From: Bacilli bacterium | GTDB taxonomy: Bacteria > Bacillota_I > Bacilli_A > RF39 > UBA660 | Length of the DNA: 62,245 nt | Reading direction: 5' to 3' | Assembly: GCA_017418945.1 (NCBI GenBank) | Contig: JAFOMI010000047.1 | Location: 1-62,245 of the forward strand | Shown: piece after piece, positions 44,284-51,796 of the stretch | Numbering within the stretch: the first letter of the stretch is position 1 | Layout of the letters: each line of letters starts with the position of its first letter | Notes under the pieces: generated by a model | Seen by the model: the letters and a program-made list of their open reading frames with translations, nothing else | Told to the model about the DNA's origin: nothing | Databases searched by the model: none | Made by a program: the position numbers and the translations under genes

Positions 44284-44472
44284 TAATTTAAGTAATTCAA
44301 CAACAGCACTACTTCTACCTTTTACTCCAAGTTTTTGCATAACATTTGATATATGATTTCTAACTGTTTTTTCACTAATTTTTAATTCTTCTGCAATTTC
44401 TTTAGTGGAATTATTTAGTATTAATAGTTCAAATACTTCTCTTTCTCTTTTTGTTAAAATTCCTTTTCCCAT
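44266..44472 (-). CDS. gerE: Spore-coat transcription regulator GerE
   Basis: 68-residue LuxR-type helix-turn-helix protein without a receiver domain. LTKREREVFELLILNNSTKE and ISEKTVRNHISNVMQKLGVK follow Bacillus GerE nearly residue for residue. GerE acts with sigma-K in the last mother-cell stage, on coat genes. A sigma-K-type promoter lies upstream. SD AGAGG 5 nt before the ATG. A CCTCCT 20 nt upstream might pair with the SD. Confidence 0.93.
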   Translation of the reverse strand: MGKGILTKREREVFELLILNNSTKEIAEELKISEKTVRNHISNVMQKLGVKGRSSAVVELLKLNEISI

Positions 44473-44515
44473 ATTTTCCTCTCTTTCTTGTAGGAGGTAT
44501 ATTAATTACTCATAG

Positions 44516-44542
44516 TATTATATGAAAAAAAAGAAAAAAAGT
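44516..44542 (-). promoter_or_regulatory. Sigma-K-type promoter for gerE
   Basis: AC, 16 nt, CATATAATA fits the sigma-K consensus AC-N16/17-CATANNNTA exactly. The spacer is an almost pure T tract that also serves as the T run after spoIIIAH. In Bacillus gerE is a sigma-K gene. Confidence 0.6.
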
Positions 44543-45033
44543 TATTCTTTTTCTTTTTCAAATTTAACAGTTATATACATCTTTTTATCAAAACATTTTT
44601 GAGTAAATTCCATTATTTCACTTGCAAGTTTAACACTATGATCATTCTTAATAAGAATTACTCTAACTTGATCATCTGTTATTTTAATAAAATTATCTAA
44701 TTTATATTTGTTTTTTATTTTTAAAGAAATTTCTTCTTCCTGCCCTTTTAATACGTTTAATAATTTTAATTCTTCATATGCATTATTCTTTTCTTCTTTT
44801 GTAGATTCTTCTTTAATTATAATCTCTTGTAATTCTTTTTCTTTTTTATTTTTTTCTTCTTCGTTTTCTGTTTTAAGTGTTGCGATTATACTATTATCAG
44901 TTACCTCACTAACATCTACTTTAGCCTTCTCTTTTGAAACTTCTATTTCAGATGGTAAAGTAATATAATAAACACTTAAAACTAAAATTAAACTAAATAA
45001 ACTTAATGCCCATATACTTTGTTTCTTTATCAT
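44542..45033 (-). CDS. spoIIIAH: SpoIIIAH-like engulfment/channel protein
   Basis: In Bacillus SpoIIIAH in the mother-cell membrane binds SpoIIQ from the forespore and forms part of the feeding-tube channel. 163 residues: MIKKQSIWALSLFSLILVLSV-type N-terminal membrane helix followed by YYITLPSE (very like Bacillus), a Glu/Lys coiled linker (about 40-95) and the ring-forming domain (about 95-163). SD GGAGG 5 nt before the ATG. It lies directly after efp; spoIIIAA-AG, normally in the same operon, are not here. Confidence 0.87.
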   Translation of the reverse strand: MIKKQSIWALSLFSLILVLSVYYITLPSEIEVSKEKAKVDVSEVTDNSIIATLKTENEEEKNKKEKELQEIIIKEESTKEEKNNAYEELKLLNVLKGQEEEISLKIKNKYKLDNFIKITDDQVRVILIKNDHSVKLASEIMEFTQKCFDKKMYITVKFEKEKE

Positions 45034-45083
45034 AATTTCCTCCACATCTAATTAATACTATTTATTTTTTCAAAAATTATGAC

Positions 45084-45110
45084 AAAAAAAAGAAAGTAAA
45101 TTACTTTCTT
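45084..45110 (-). terminator. Terminator after efp
   Basis: AAGAAAGTAA / TTACTTTCTT stem with T8; separates efp from spoIIIAH, which must then have its own promoter. Confidence 0.8.
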
Positions 45111-45661
45111 GAAACATATTTTCCGTCTTGTGTTGAAACAATAATTTCATCACCATTGTTTATAAATAATGGAACCTTAACAACCAATCCGTTTTCTAAT
45201 TCAGCATCTTTTTGTGCATTATTAGTAGTATTACCTTTAACAGCATCTACTGTTGATGTTACTACATAAGAAATCTTATCAGGTAAATTCATACCGATTA
45301 ATTCATCATTAAAATATACTAATTCTACTTCTAAGTTTTCTTTTAAGAATTTACTTTCATCTTTAATTTGTGATGCACTTAATTCAACTTGTTCATAAGT
45401 ATTCATATCCATAAATACATATTCATCACCTGTTGAATATAAATAAGACATAACGCTCTTAGTAATATTTGCTTTTTCAACTTTAATATTAGTATTAACT
45501 GTTTTTTCTAATGTTGTTCCAGCTCTTAAGTTTTTTAATTTCATTTTCATGAATGCTGAACCTTTACCTGGTTTAACATGTAAAAATTCAACGATTTGAT
45601 ATAATTGACCATCTAAAATAATAGTCATACCATTTTTAATATCATTAATATCTATCATCAT
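45101..45661 (-). CDS. efp: Translation elongation factor P
   Basis: Relieves ribosome stalling at polyproline. 186 residues, three beta-barrel domains; the tip loop of domain I reads KPGKGSAFMK, with Lys at the modified position as in Bacillus. The ending GDEIVVSTQDGKYVSR-type block is canonical. It follows ldh by 3 nt. SD GGAGG; two adjacent ATGs are possible. Confidence 0.97.
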   Translation of the reverse strand: MMIDINDIKNGMTIILDGQLYQIVEFLHVKPGKGSAFMKMKLKNLRAGTTLEKTVNTNIKVEKANITKSVMSYLYSTGDEYVFMDMNTYEQVELSASQIKDESKFLKENLEVELVYFNDELIGMNLPDKISYVVTSTVDAVKGNTTNNAQKDAELENGLVVKVPLFINNGDEIIVSTQDGKYVSRK

Positions 45662-45664
45662 AAT

Positions 45665-46567
45665 TTATACCTCCATATTATCAATTGCAGTTTTAATAAC
45701 CGATTTTGAGTGTTCAAATTTTTCTTTTTCTTCATCTTGAAGTGTTACTTTCATTGTTCCTATATTTCCATCTTTATTAATAACTGATGGAAGACCTATA
45801 TATATTCCATCAACTGGTGATGATACATTTAAAACTATATTTTCATCATTTAGTATAGCTTTAGTTATTTTAATAAGACAATTAGCAACTCCATAACTAG
45901 TTTCTTTTTTATAATCTATAATTTTATAAGCTAAATGCTTAACTTCATATTCAATAGCATCTAAATCTTCTTTTGCTACTGTTTCTTTTATAGGAACCAT
46001 TCCAATAGTGCTTTTAGACCATACAGCAAACGAACTATCACCATGTTCTCCAAGTACATAAGCATGAATATTTTCTGTATTAATATGAATTTTTTGACTT
46101 AATAGATACTTTAGTCTTTCTGTATCTAATAATGTACCAGTACCAATTACTTTACCACTTGGTAAACCCGAATACTTTTGAACTACATATGTCATAATAT
46201 CAACAGGATTAGATGCAACTAAGAATATCCCATTAAATCCACTTTTCATAACTTCTTTAACTATAGATTTAATAATCTCATTATTTCTTTTTATAAGATC
46301 AAGTCTAGTTTCACCTTTTTCTTGATTATTTCCTGCACAAATTACAACTATATCAGCACTAAAGCAATCACTATAAGCTCCTGCTTTTATTTTTATGTTT
46401 GAATTAAATACTGCTGCAGCATGAGATAAATCCATTGCTTCTCCTAATACCTTTTCTCTATTAATGTCAATAAGTACTAGTTCATTAATTAATCCTTTAG
46501 TATTAACTAAATTATTAATATAAGCCATTCCTACATTTCCACAACCAACCACAACAACTTTTCTCAT
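45665..46567 (-). CDS. ldh: L-lactate dehydrogenase
   Basis: Reduces pyruvate to lactate with NADH. 300 residues: Rossmann GCGNVGMAY (about 8-16), substrate loop NNQEKGETRLDL (Gln marks lactate rather than malate specificity), SNPVDIMTYVV, and catalytic GEHGDSSFAVWS (His about 177). SD AGGAG 6 nt before the ATG at 46567; five upstream codons in the longer frame are excluded. It is closely spaced to efp and separated from rpmG by a hairpin with T8 (46578-46604). Confidence 0.94.
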   Translation of the reverse strand: MRKVVVVGCGNVGMAYINNLVNTKGLINELVLIDINREKVLGEAMDLSHAAAVFNSNIKIKAGAYSDCFSADIVVICAGNNQEKGETRLDLIKRNNEIIKSIVKEVMKSGFNGIFLVASNPVDIMTYVVQKYSGLPSGKVIGTGTLLDTERLKYLLSQKIHINTENIHAYVLGEHGDSSFAVWSKSTIGMVPIKETVAKEDLDAIEYEVKHLAYKIIDYKKETSYGVANCLIKITKAILNDENIVLNVSSPVDGIYIGLPSVINKDGNIGTMKVTLQDEEKEKFEHSKSVIKTAIDNMEV

Positions 46568-46577
46568 TTTATTCTCC

Positions 46578-46604
46578 TTCAAAAAAAATAAGTCGTTTAT
46601 GCTT
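46578..46604 (-). terminator. Terminator after rpmG
   Basis: AATAAG / CTTATT stem with 9-nt loop and T8 on the minus strand. Confidence 0.6.
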
Positions 46605-46794
46605 ATTTCTTTTCTTTATGTACTGTAGTTTTTTTACATACAGGACAATATTTATTTAATTCTAAACGATCTGGAGTATTTGTTTTGTTTTTTGAAACGA
46701 AATAATTTTCTCTAGATACATGATTTTTTTCTTTACATTCACTGCATTCTAAAGCAACATAGTTTCTAGCTTCTTTCTTTTTAGAACTTGCCAT
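46603..46794 (-). CDS. rpmG: Ribosomal protein bL33 (zinc type)
   Basis: 63 residues. CSECK near 18-22 and CPVCKK near 51-56 form the zinc site; [19 protein letters not shown] is the standard C-terminus. A Lys/Ser N-terminal extension ([11 protein letters not shown]) is normal for many Firmicutes. SD AGGAGG. Confidence 0.96.
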   Translation of the reverse strand: MASSKKKEARNYVALECSECKEKNHVSRENYFVSKNKTNTPDRLELNKYCPVCKKTTVHKEKK

Positions 46795-46838
46795 ATTAAT
46801 GCCTCCTTTTTTCTAAATACTCTATAGATTATATCATA

Positions 46839-48845
46839 TTATTTAAAAAATTCAAACACTTTATTTGATACTCTTTCACTTATTTTAAAATTTACTGGTG
46901 AAGAATAGTCACTTGTATCACTATATTTAACATTTGGAGATAAAATTGTTATAGTAAATTTAGGATTATCACTAGGTGCAAAACCCACAAATGCTCTTGA
47001 AATTGTTTCTTTATCAATATTTCCATCTCCATCAGTATCTTTAAAAGTTTCCGCAGTTCCTGTTTTACCAGATGAATCAGGTACATCACCCATATATCCA
47101 TATCCTGTAACATTCATAACTCTTTTAAAACCTTCTCTAATTCTATTTATATATTTATCTTCCAAATCTACCTTCTTTAATAAAACAGGCTTTATTTCCT
47201 CCCTTAAACTACCTATTTCATCATCAAGTGAAGAATTTCTAATTTCCTTTAAAAAATGTAGTCTATATCTATTACCATAAGACGCTATCGTACTTATGTA
47301 ACTTGAAATTTGAACCGGTGTATATGTATCATATTGTCCTATTGCAAAATCAAGAAGCAATCCTGAATCATATTTATTTCCTATTACTCCAATTGATTCA
47401 ATTGGTAAATCAATTCCTGTTTTAACACCCAAACCATACTCATTAAACATACTTCTATATTTATCAAAAGCACTCTTATCAACATATAATGGTCCATCAT
47501 AATAATAAGATGCACCCGCTACTTTCATTGCAGTTTTATATTGATATGCATTTGAAGATATTGCCAGTGCTTCAACATCATTTATAAGACCAATTCCGCT
47601 TATCCAAGAACACTTTTTTGGAGTATTTTGAATCTTTACACATTCATCATATATTTTAGTACCAATATCAATCGCTCCATATTTATAACCAACTGATATA
47701 CTAGCACCCTTTACAATAGAACCTGGTGTTACTGGATTAGTTAACAATGCTGGTGAATTATCATATATTTTATATTCACCATCTTTATTAACAATATATT
47801 TAGATGAAAAAGCAAGTATTTCTCCTGTAAATGGATCTGTTACAATAACTGAAGAACCATCATATAAAGATGTATTTAAGTCATTAACTTTAGCATTTAT
47901 AATTTCTTCTTCTAATATTCTTTCAACTTCCCTTTGCATATTAATATCAATAGATAAAACTATATCATTTCCTCTTTTACCATCTTTAATTAAACTATAA
48001 CTATTATCATCATTTAACTTATAAATTGCTTTTTCACCCTTTAACAAATCTTCATACTGATATTCTATAAAACTAATCCCTACTTTATCATTTAAAGAAT
48101 ATCCTTTACTAAGATAATAATCTTTTAATTCTTTTGGAATACCACTACTAGAACTTGAAACACTTCCTAATATTGATTTAAAAGTATCACCATATAAATA
48201 TTTTCTTTCCCATTCTAATTTAACATTAAAACCTTTAAGTTCTTTTATGTTAGATGCGACAAAAGCATATTCTTCCTCTGTCGCATAAGTTTTTATAATA
48301 TTTTCATTATAATAATATCCCTTATTCATTAAATAATAAATATAAGCTTCTTTCTTATCTATACTAGATAATTCTTCTTCACTAATCCTACTCATTTTTA
48401 AATTATATATATCTTCACTACTTAACTTTCTTTTTTCATATTTATCATTTTCTTCTTTTGTAATTTTACTATCTACAATATCCTTATTTAAAACATAATA
48501 ATATTCTTTTAAATTAATATCGCTAACAGAATCATAATTAATATCAATCTTATCTTTAATCTTCTTTATAAGTTTTACTTGATCTAATGAAGTAGTACCT
48601 TTTTTTCTTTTATAATATATAGTCTTAACCCCTACATTATCTACAAGTAAATTATGATTCCTATCATATATTCTTCCTCTTGGTGTTGAATTACTTTTAA
48701 TAGTAGTTATTTTTAAATCATTCAATTTATCTAAGTAATAATCATGATTTATTACTTGAATATCAGTTAATTTATAAATAAGTAAAATAAAAGATAATAT
48801 TAAAATAAATAAAACAAAATAAACTCTTTTATTAATTCTATTCAT
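46839..48845 (-). CDS. Class B penicillin-binding protein (PBP2/elongation type)
   Basis: Peptidoglycan transpeptidase. 668 residues: short cytoplasmic part, one membrane helix (about 8-28), the dimerisation/pedestal domain (TPRGRIYDRNHNLLVDN), then the transpeptidase domain with active-site SIVK in TPGSIVKGAS, second motif SSN (ISSNAYQ) and KTGTAE (third motif). An unusually long Lys/Glu-rich insertion around 110-180 is like PBP2b/PBP2 of Firmicutes. No PASTA domain, unlike the ftsI product at the window end, so this is more likely the elongation enzyme. Upstream: AGGTGA. Confidence 0.92.
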   Translation of the reverse strand: MNRINKRVYFVLFILILSFILLIYKLTDIQVINHDYYLDKLNDLKITTIKSNSTPRGRIYDRNHNLLVDNVGVKTIYYKRKKGTTSLDQVKLIKKIKDKIDINYDSVSDINLKEYYYVLNKDIVDSKITKEENDKYEKRKLSSEDIYNLKMSRISEEELSSIDKKEAYIYYLMNKGYYYNENIIKTYATEEEYAFVASNIKELKGFNVKLEWERKYLYGDTFKSILGSVSSSSSGIPKELKDYYLSKGYSLNDKVGISFIEYQYEDLLKGEKAIYKLNDDNSYSLIKDGKRGNDIVLSIDINMQREVERILEEEIINAKVNDLNTSLYDGSSVIVTDPFTGEILAFSSKYIVNKDGEYKIYDNSPALLTNPVTPGSIVKGASISVGYKYGAIDIGTKIYDECVKIQNTPKKCSWISGIGLINDVEALAISSNAYQYKTAMKVAGASYYYDGPLYVDKSAFDKYRSMFNEYGLGVKTGIDLPIESIGVIGNKYDSGLLLDFAIGQYDTYTPVQISSYISTIASYGNRYRLHFLKEIRNSSLDDEIGSLREEIKPVLLKKVDLEDKYINRIREGFKRVMNVTGYGYMGDVPDSSGKTGTAETFKDTDGDGNIDKETISRAFVGFAPSDNPKFTITILSPNVKYSDTSDYSSPVNFKISERVSNKVFEFFK

Positions 48846-48911
48846 CGTATCACCTAATAATATTTTGGTAATAAATAAATATATTAATACATAATATTTA
48901 ATGGTGATTAT

Positions 48912-49166
48912 ATGAAAATGGAAATAATTAAAAATTATATAAAAAAATTAAATAAAGAAGATATTAAATATTTTTTAGAAGATAATGATATTTATATAGA
49001 TGATGAAAAAATAGATAGTTTATTTTTAATAGTTAAAAATAATTATGAAGACATAATTAATGAAGAAAAAAATGTATTAGATAAAATTAAAAGTATTTTA
49101 GGAGATAATCATTTTAACAAGCTCTTATCATTATTAAGAAAATATAAAAATATTTATTTAAAATAA
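48912..49166 (+). CDS. Small helical protein, perhaps DUF2624-like
   Basis: 84 residues, plus strand, no membrane segment. The layout (I-x-x-L-x-x-x-D-I, then helices with I-x-I-D-x-x-x-I-x-x-L, N-x-x-D-I-x-x-E-E, and a final LLSLLRKY) recalls the small Bacillus YqfT/DUF2624 proteins, but this is a loose comparison. GGTGA precedes the ATG. Divergent from the PBP gene and convergent with a frameshifted gene; a shared terminator follows. Confidence 0.6.
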   Translation: MKMEIIKNYIKKLNKEDIKYFLEDNDIYIDDEKIDSLFLIVKNNYEDIINEEKNVLDKIKSILGDNHFNKLLSLLRKYKNIYLK

Positions 49167-49192
49167 AAAAACAGGAAAACCTGTTTTTTATT
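49164..49192. terminator. Bidirectional terminator
   Basis: AAAACAGG / CCTGTTTT stem, 4-nt loop, T runs on both strands; between the 84-aa gene and the frameshifted gene. Confidence 0.8.
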
Positions 49193-49849
49193 TTAAGCCA
49201 ACGTTTAAATGTCTTAATTTTTTCTTTTTTAAATTTAGTTTTGATCTTGAAATAGCAACTTCTACTTCTCTATTTACTTTTGCTATTTCTTCCTTAGTAG
49301 TTCTATTCTTTTCTAAATTATCATTATATGAATAAAATTCATCCATATTTTCTAAAGCAGTTATTTTTAATCTAATATCTAAAATGGCATATCTAATCGC
49401 ATCAGTAGAAATTCTTTCACCATCTATAAAACTATAAATATCTTCATCTAATAGTTTTAATAAAGATTGTTTTTCTTTTTCTTCTTCTTCAGTGTAATAT
49501 CCATTAAACATATTTAAAAGATTAATTAAATGAACTCTAAATTGTTTTTTACTTACAAATACCCAACCTTCATCTAATAATGGTCTTTTTTTAGTATTTA
49601 TTCTTTCAATAAATTCAATGTCATAATTATAATCAGAGAAATCTTTTACATATCTATCTCTTCTAGTTTCTACTCCATCATAAATTTTTTAACCAAATAA
49701 TTAGGCATAATACAATAAAATCTACTTCTATCATCAGGTGTTTCATTGTTTTCTTGTGCTTTTTTTACTTGATCATACTCAAATTTTAGTCCATTAATAT
49801 TTTCGTTTAAAGCATTAATTTTAGCTTTAAAATCAACTAAATTTGTCAT
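49188..49849 (-). pseudogene. Unknown gene with a one-base frameshift at an A6 tract
   Basis: Frame 1 from the ATG at 49847-49849 (SD GGGAGG) runs 60 codons and stops at 49670. The -1 frame is open from just after an A6 run (T6 on plus, 49685-49690) through to 49188: it encodes IYDGVETRRDRYVKDFSDY, a helical middle and a Lys-rich end. Adding one A restores a single protein of about 220 residues. It could be a real mutation, an assembly error, transcriptional slippage or programmed frameshifting. The product is soluble, helical and unrecognised; the downstream part also has an internal ATG at 49511. The promoter is a perfect consensus. Confidence 0.7.
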
Positions 49850-49882
49850 AAAATCCTCCCTTTTTTTACGCAAAGTGGATGT

Positions 49883-49911
49883 ATTATAACATGCATAAAA
49901 ATATATGTCAA
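49883..49911 (-). promoter_or_regulatory. Perfect consensus sigma-A promoter of the frameshifted gene
   Basis: TTGACA, 17 nt, TATAAT, 34 nt before the ATG. Confidence 0.85.
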
Positions 49912-50000
49912 ATATAATCAACAAAAAGTTAGTTATTGTTTAATATATTTTTCTATAGAATATCAATTCTATACCTTTCATAACTATTAAAAAGACGCGC

Positions 50001-50027
50001 AAAAAAAATAATAGGCTATTGCCTATT
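50001..50027 (-). terminator. Terminator of the tRNA operon
   Basis: AATAGGC / GCCTATT stem, 4-nt loop, T8 run after tRNA-Leu. Confidence 0.85.
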
Positions 50028-50038
50028 ATAATCATATT

Positions 50039-50123
50039 TGGTGCAGGTGAAGGGACTTGAACCCCCACTCCGTAAAGAACTAGATCCTAAGTCTAGCGCG
50101 TCTGCCAATTTCGCCACACCTGC
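50039..50123 (-). tRNA. tRNA-Leu (anticodon TAG)
   Basis: 85 nt with encoded CCA, type II long variable arm (TTCTTTACGGAGT region). Acceptor GCAGGTG pairs with CACCTGC, discriminator A; anticodon stem CTAGA/TCTAG, loop CTTAGGA giving TAG. T arm GGGTTCAAGTCCC. Confidence 0.97.
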
Positions 50124-50137
50124 ATATATAAAAAAAG

Positions 50138-50214
50138 TGGTGGACCCTGTAGGACTCGAACCTACGACCGCCCGGTTATGAGCCGGATGCTCTAACCAAC
50201 TGAGCTAAGGGTCC
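50138..50214 (-). tRNA. tRNA with anticodon CAT, probably tRNA-Ile2 (lysidine type)
   Basis: 77 nt with encoded CCA. Acceptor GGACCCT/AGGGTCC is fully paired, so not an initiator tRNA. Anticodon loop CTCATAA. The GGACC start, AGTTGGTTAGAGC D arm and GGTCGTAGGTTCGAGTCCTAC T arm closely match Bacillus tRNA-Ile(CAT) from memory, unlike elongator tRNA-Met. First gene of a two-tRNA operon with tRNA-Leu. If right, it needs TilS to convert C34 to lysidine. Confidence 0.9.
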
Positions 50215-50223
50215 ACGTTTGTA

Positions 50224-50252
50224 ATGATACCATATATATAAAAATATTTCAA
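50224..50252 (-). promoter_or_regulatory. Promoter of the tRNA-Ile2/tRNA-Leu operon
   Basis: TTGAAA, 17 nt, TATCAT with TGG before the -10. Confidence 0.65.
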
Positions 50253-50261
50253 TATCATTTA

Positions 50262-50298
50262 TAAAAAAAATAAAAAAACTTATAGAAATCTATAAGTT
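50262..50298 (-). terminator. Terminator after infC-rpmI-rplT
   Basis: AACTTATAG / CTATAAGTT stem, 4-nt loop, followed by TTTTTTATTTTTTTT. Confidence 0.85.
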
Positions 50299-50843
50299 TA
50301 TTTTAAAGCTTCAATTAATTCAGCTTTTTTCATTGAAGTATATCCTTCAATCTTTTTGCTTTTAGCTAATTCTTTTAATTCAGCTACTGTTTTTGAAGAT
50401 AAATCTTCTTTCTTAGTTGCAGTTTCTTTTTTAGGTGCTTCTTTTTTTTCTGCTGTTTTTGTAGCTTTAGCTTCAGCTGGCATTTTTCCTTCTAAAGCAT
50501 CTTTAGCTAATTTAACTAAGTTTGCAAAAGCAGTTTTATCTTCAATAGCCATTTCACTAAGCATTTTTCTATTAATGATAACTCCAGCTTTATTTAATCC
50601 ATCAATGAACTTAGAATAACTAATATTGTTTACTCTACATTCAGCATTAATTCTTGTAATCCATAATTTTCTAAAATCTCTCTTCTTTTGTCTTCTGTCT
50701 CTAAAAGCATATTGACCAGAATGCATTAATTGTTCTTTTGCAGTTTTATATAATCTATGTTTACTTCCAAAATATCCTTTTGCTCTTTTTAATATTTTTT
50801 TATGTCTTTGTTTAGTAACACTACCTGTTTTAACTCTTGCCAT
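50298..50843 (-). CDS. rplT: Ribosomal protein bL20 with C-terminal Rho_N-like extension
   Basis: Essential early-assembly 50S protein and autoregulator of its operon. 181 residues instead of about 118. The L20 core is normal ([24 protein letters not shown] region [28 protein letters not shown]). After about residue 118 comes an Ala/Lys/Glu linker ([18 protein letters not shown]), then about 35 residues ([30 protein letters not shown]) that look like a Rho N-terminal/SAP-like helix-extended-loop-helix nucleic-acid-binding unit. The tail is in frame and ends at the terminator. Confidence 0.95.
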   Translation of the reverse strand: MARVKTGSVTKQRHKKILKRAKGYFGSKHRLYKTAKEQLMHSGQYAFRDRRQKKRDFRKLWITRINAECRVNNISYSKFIDGLNKAGVIINRKMLSEMAIEDKTAFANLVKLAKDALEGKMPAEAKATKTAEKKEAPKKETATKKEDLSSKTVAELKELAKSKKIEGYTSMKKAELIEALK

Positions 50844-50853
50844 AATTTACCTC

Positions 50854-51060
50854 CTATTTCATTCTATCAAGTAATTTCTTTATTCTCTTGTTGTCTGCAC
50901 TTGATAATCCATGAGCCTTTCTTAATTTTCTCATTCTTTTTGTACTGTATCCTACAGTATTATGGTTAGCACCTGCTCTTTTATATTTAACAGATCCACT
51001 ATTTCTCTTATTAAACTTTTTAGCAGTAGCTTTATGTGTTTTTTGTTTAATTTTTCCCAT
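50854..51060 (-). CDS. rpmI: Ribosomal protein bL35
   Basis: 68-residue basic 50S protein; KQKTHKATAKKFNKRNSGSV at the start and LRKAHGLSSADNKRIKKLL at the end are typical. It lies 1 nt after infC and 10 nt before rplT in the standard infC-rpmI-rplT operon. Confidence 0.96.
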   Translation of the reverse strand: MGKIKQKTHKATAKKFNKRNSGSVKYKRAGANHNTVGYSTKRMRKLRKAHGLSSADNKRIKKLLDRMK

Positions 51061-51061
51061 C

Positions 51062-51595
51062 TTAAATTCCTTCCTTCTTCATTGGTGCAATCATCATATA
51101 CATATTTCTAGATTCCATTGTTGGTTTCTTTTCAATTACACCACAATCTTTTACTTTTTCTGCAACTCTATTTAGAACATCTTCACCTAGTTCAGTGTGA
51201 GCCATTTCTCTTCCTCTAAATCTTACTGTTGCTTTAATTTTGTGTCCTTTTTCTAAATACTTGATAGCTTGATTTACTTTAGTTTCAAAATCATGTACAT
51301 CAATATTTACTGAGAATCTAAATTCTTTTAATTCTGCATTATTACTTCTTTGCTTTTTAGAAGCTTCTTTAGCTTTTTTATTTCTTTCATATTTGTACTT
51401 ATTATAATCCATAAGTTTACAAACTGGTTCTTCAGGTTTACCGCCCATTTGAACTAAGTCAAATCCTGCTGCATTAGCTAAAGTTAAAGCATCATTAATA
51501 CTTTTTACACCTAATTGTTCTCCACTAGGACCAATTACAAGAACTTGTTTTGCTCTTATTTGCTCATTAATAAGCATATCTTTTTCTTTTGCTAT
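51062..51595 (-). CDS. infC: Translation initiation factor IF-3, apparent AUA start
   Basis: IF-3 checks start-codon/initiator-tRNA pairing on the 30S subunit. 177 residues if started at ATA (51593-51595): IAKEKDMLINEQIRAKQVLV aligns with the family start (Bacillus ISKDFIINEQIRA). GGAGG (51605-51609) is 9 nt upstream of this ATA but 27 nt from the first ATG (51575-51577), too far to drive it. Rare-start infC genes (AUU in E. coli) are autoregulated by IF-3. The rest, SVNIDVHDFETKVNQAIKYL and KATVRFRGREMAH, is normal. Confidence 0.93.
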   Translation of the reverse strand: MAKEKDMLINEQIRAKQVLVIGPSGEQLGVKSINDALTLANAAGFDLVQMGGKPEEPVCKLMDYNKYKYERNKKAKEASKKQRSNNAELKEFRFSVNIDVHDFETKVNQAIKYLEKGHKIKATVRFRGREMAHTELGEDVLNRVAEKVKDCGVIEKKPTMESRNMYMMIAPMKKEGI

Positions 51596-51753
51596 TTTAA
51601 AGCACCTCCATTAAAAAAGTGAATACCGATATAGTATTCACCCTAAAAAAGCATAATAAATATATTAAATTTTCTTATAATATAATTAATGGCTTTTTAC
51701 CTACTGCTTAGTTGCAATCAGGTGAGATACTAATCTGCTTTCCTTTTCAAACA
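51596..51753 (-). promoter_or_regulatory. L20 leader RNA upstream of infC-rpmI-rplT
   Basis: About 158 nt from the expected transcript start to the start codon. Visible: GCAGATTAGTATCTCACCTGATTG-type 5' region (AGTATCTCACCTGA), ACTAAGCAGTAGGT, and an attenuator hairpin GTGAATAC / GTATTCAC plus T6 (51612-51643) just before the SD. This is the known L20_leader layout in Firmicutes, where L20 binding promotes termination. The 5' half is G+C-richer than its surroundings. Confidence 0.75.
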
Positions 51754-51759
51754 TATATA

Positions 51760-51787
51760 ATTATACATAAAAAAAAGAAAAAGTAAA
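51760..51787 (-). promoter_or_regulatory. Promoter of infC-rpmI-rplT
   Basis: TTTACT, 16 nt, TATAAT, overlapping the ftsZ terminator. Confidence 0.55.
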
Positions 51788-51796
51788 TACTTTTTC
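51769..51796 (-). terminator. Terminator after ftsA-ftsZ
   Basis: GAAAAAGTA / TACTTTTTC stem with tiny loop and T8; touches the ftsZ stop. Confidence 0.8.

Noticed and set aside
50138-50214. Initiator tRNA-fMet
   Set aside because: The first acceptor pair is G-C; initiator tRNAs have an unpaired 1-72. The body matches tRNA-Ile2 better than elongator tRNA-Met.
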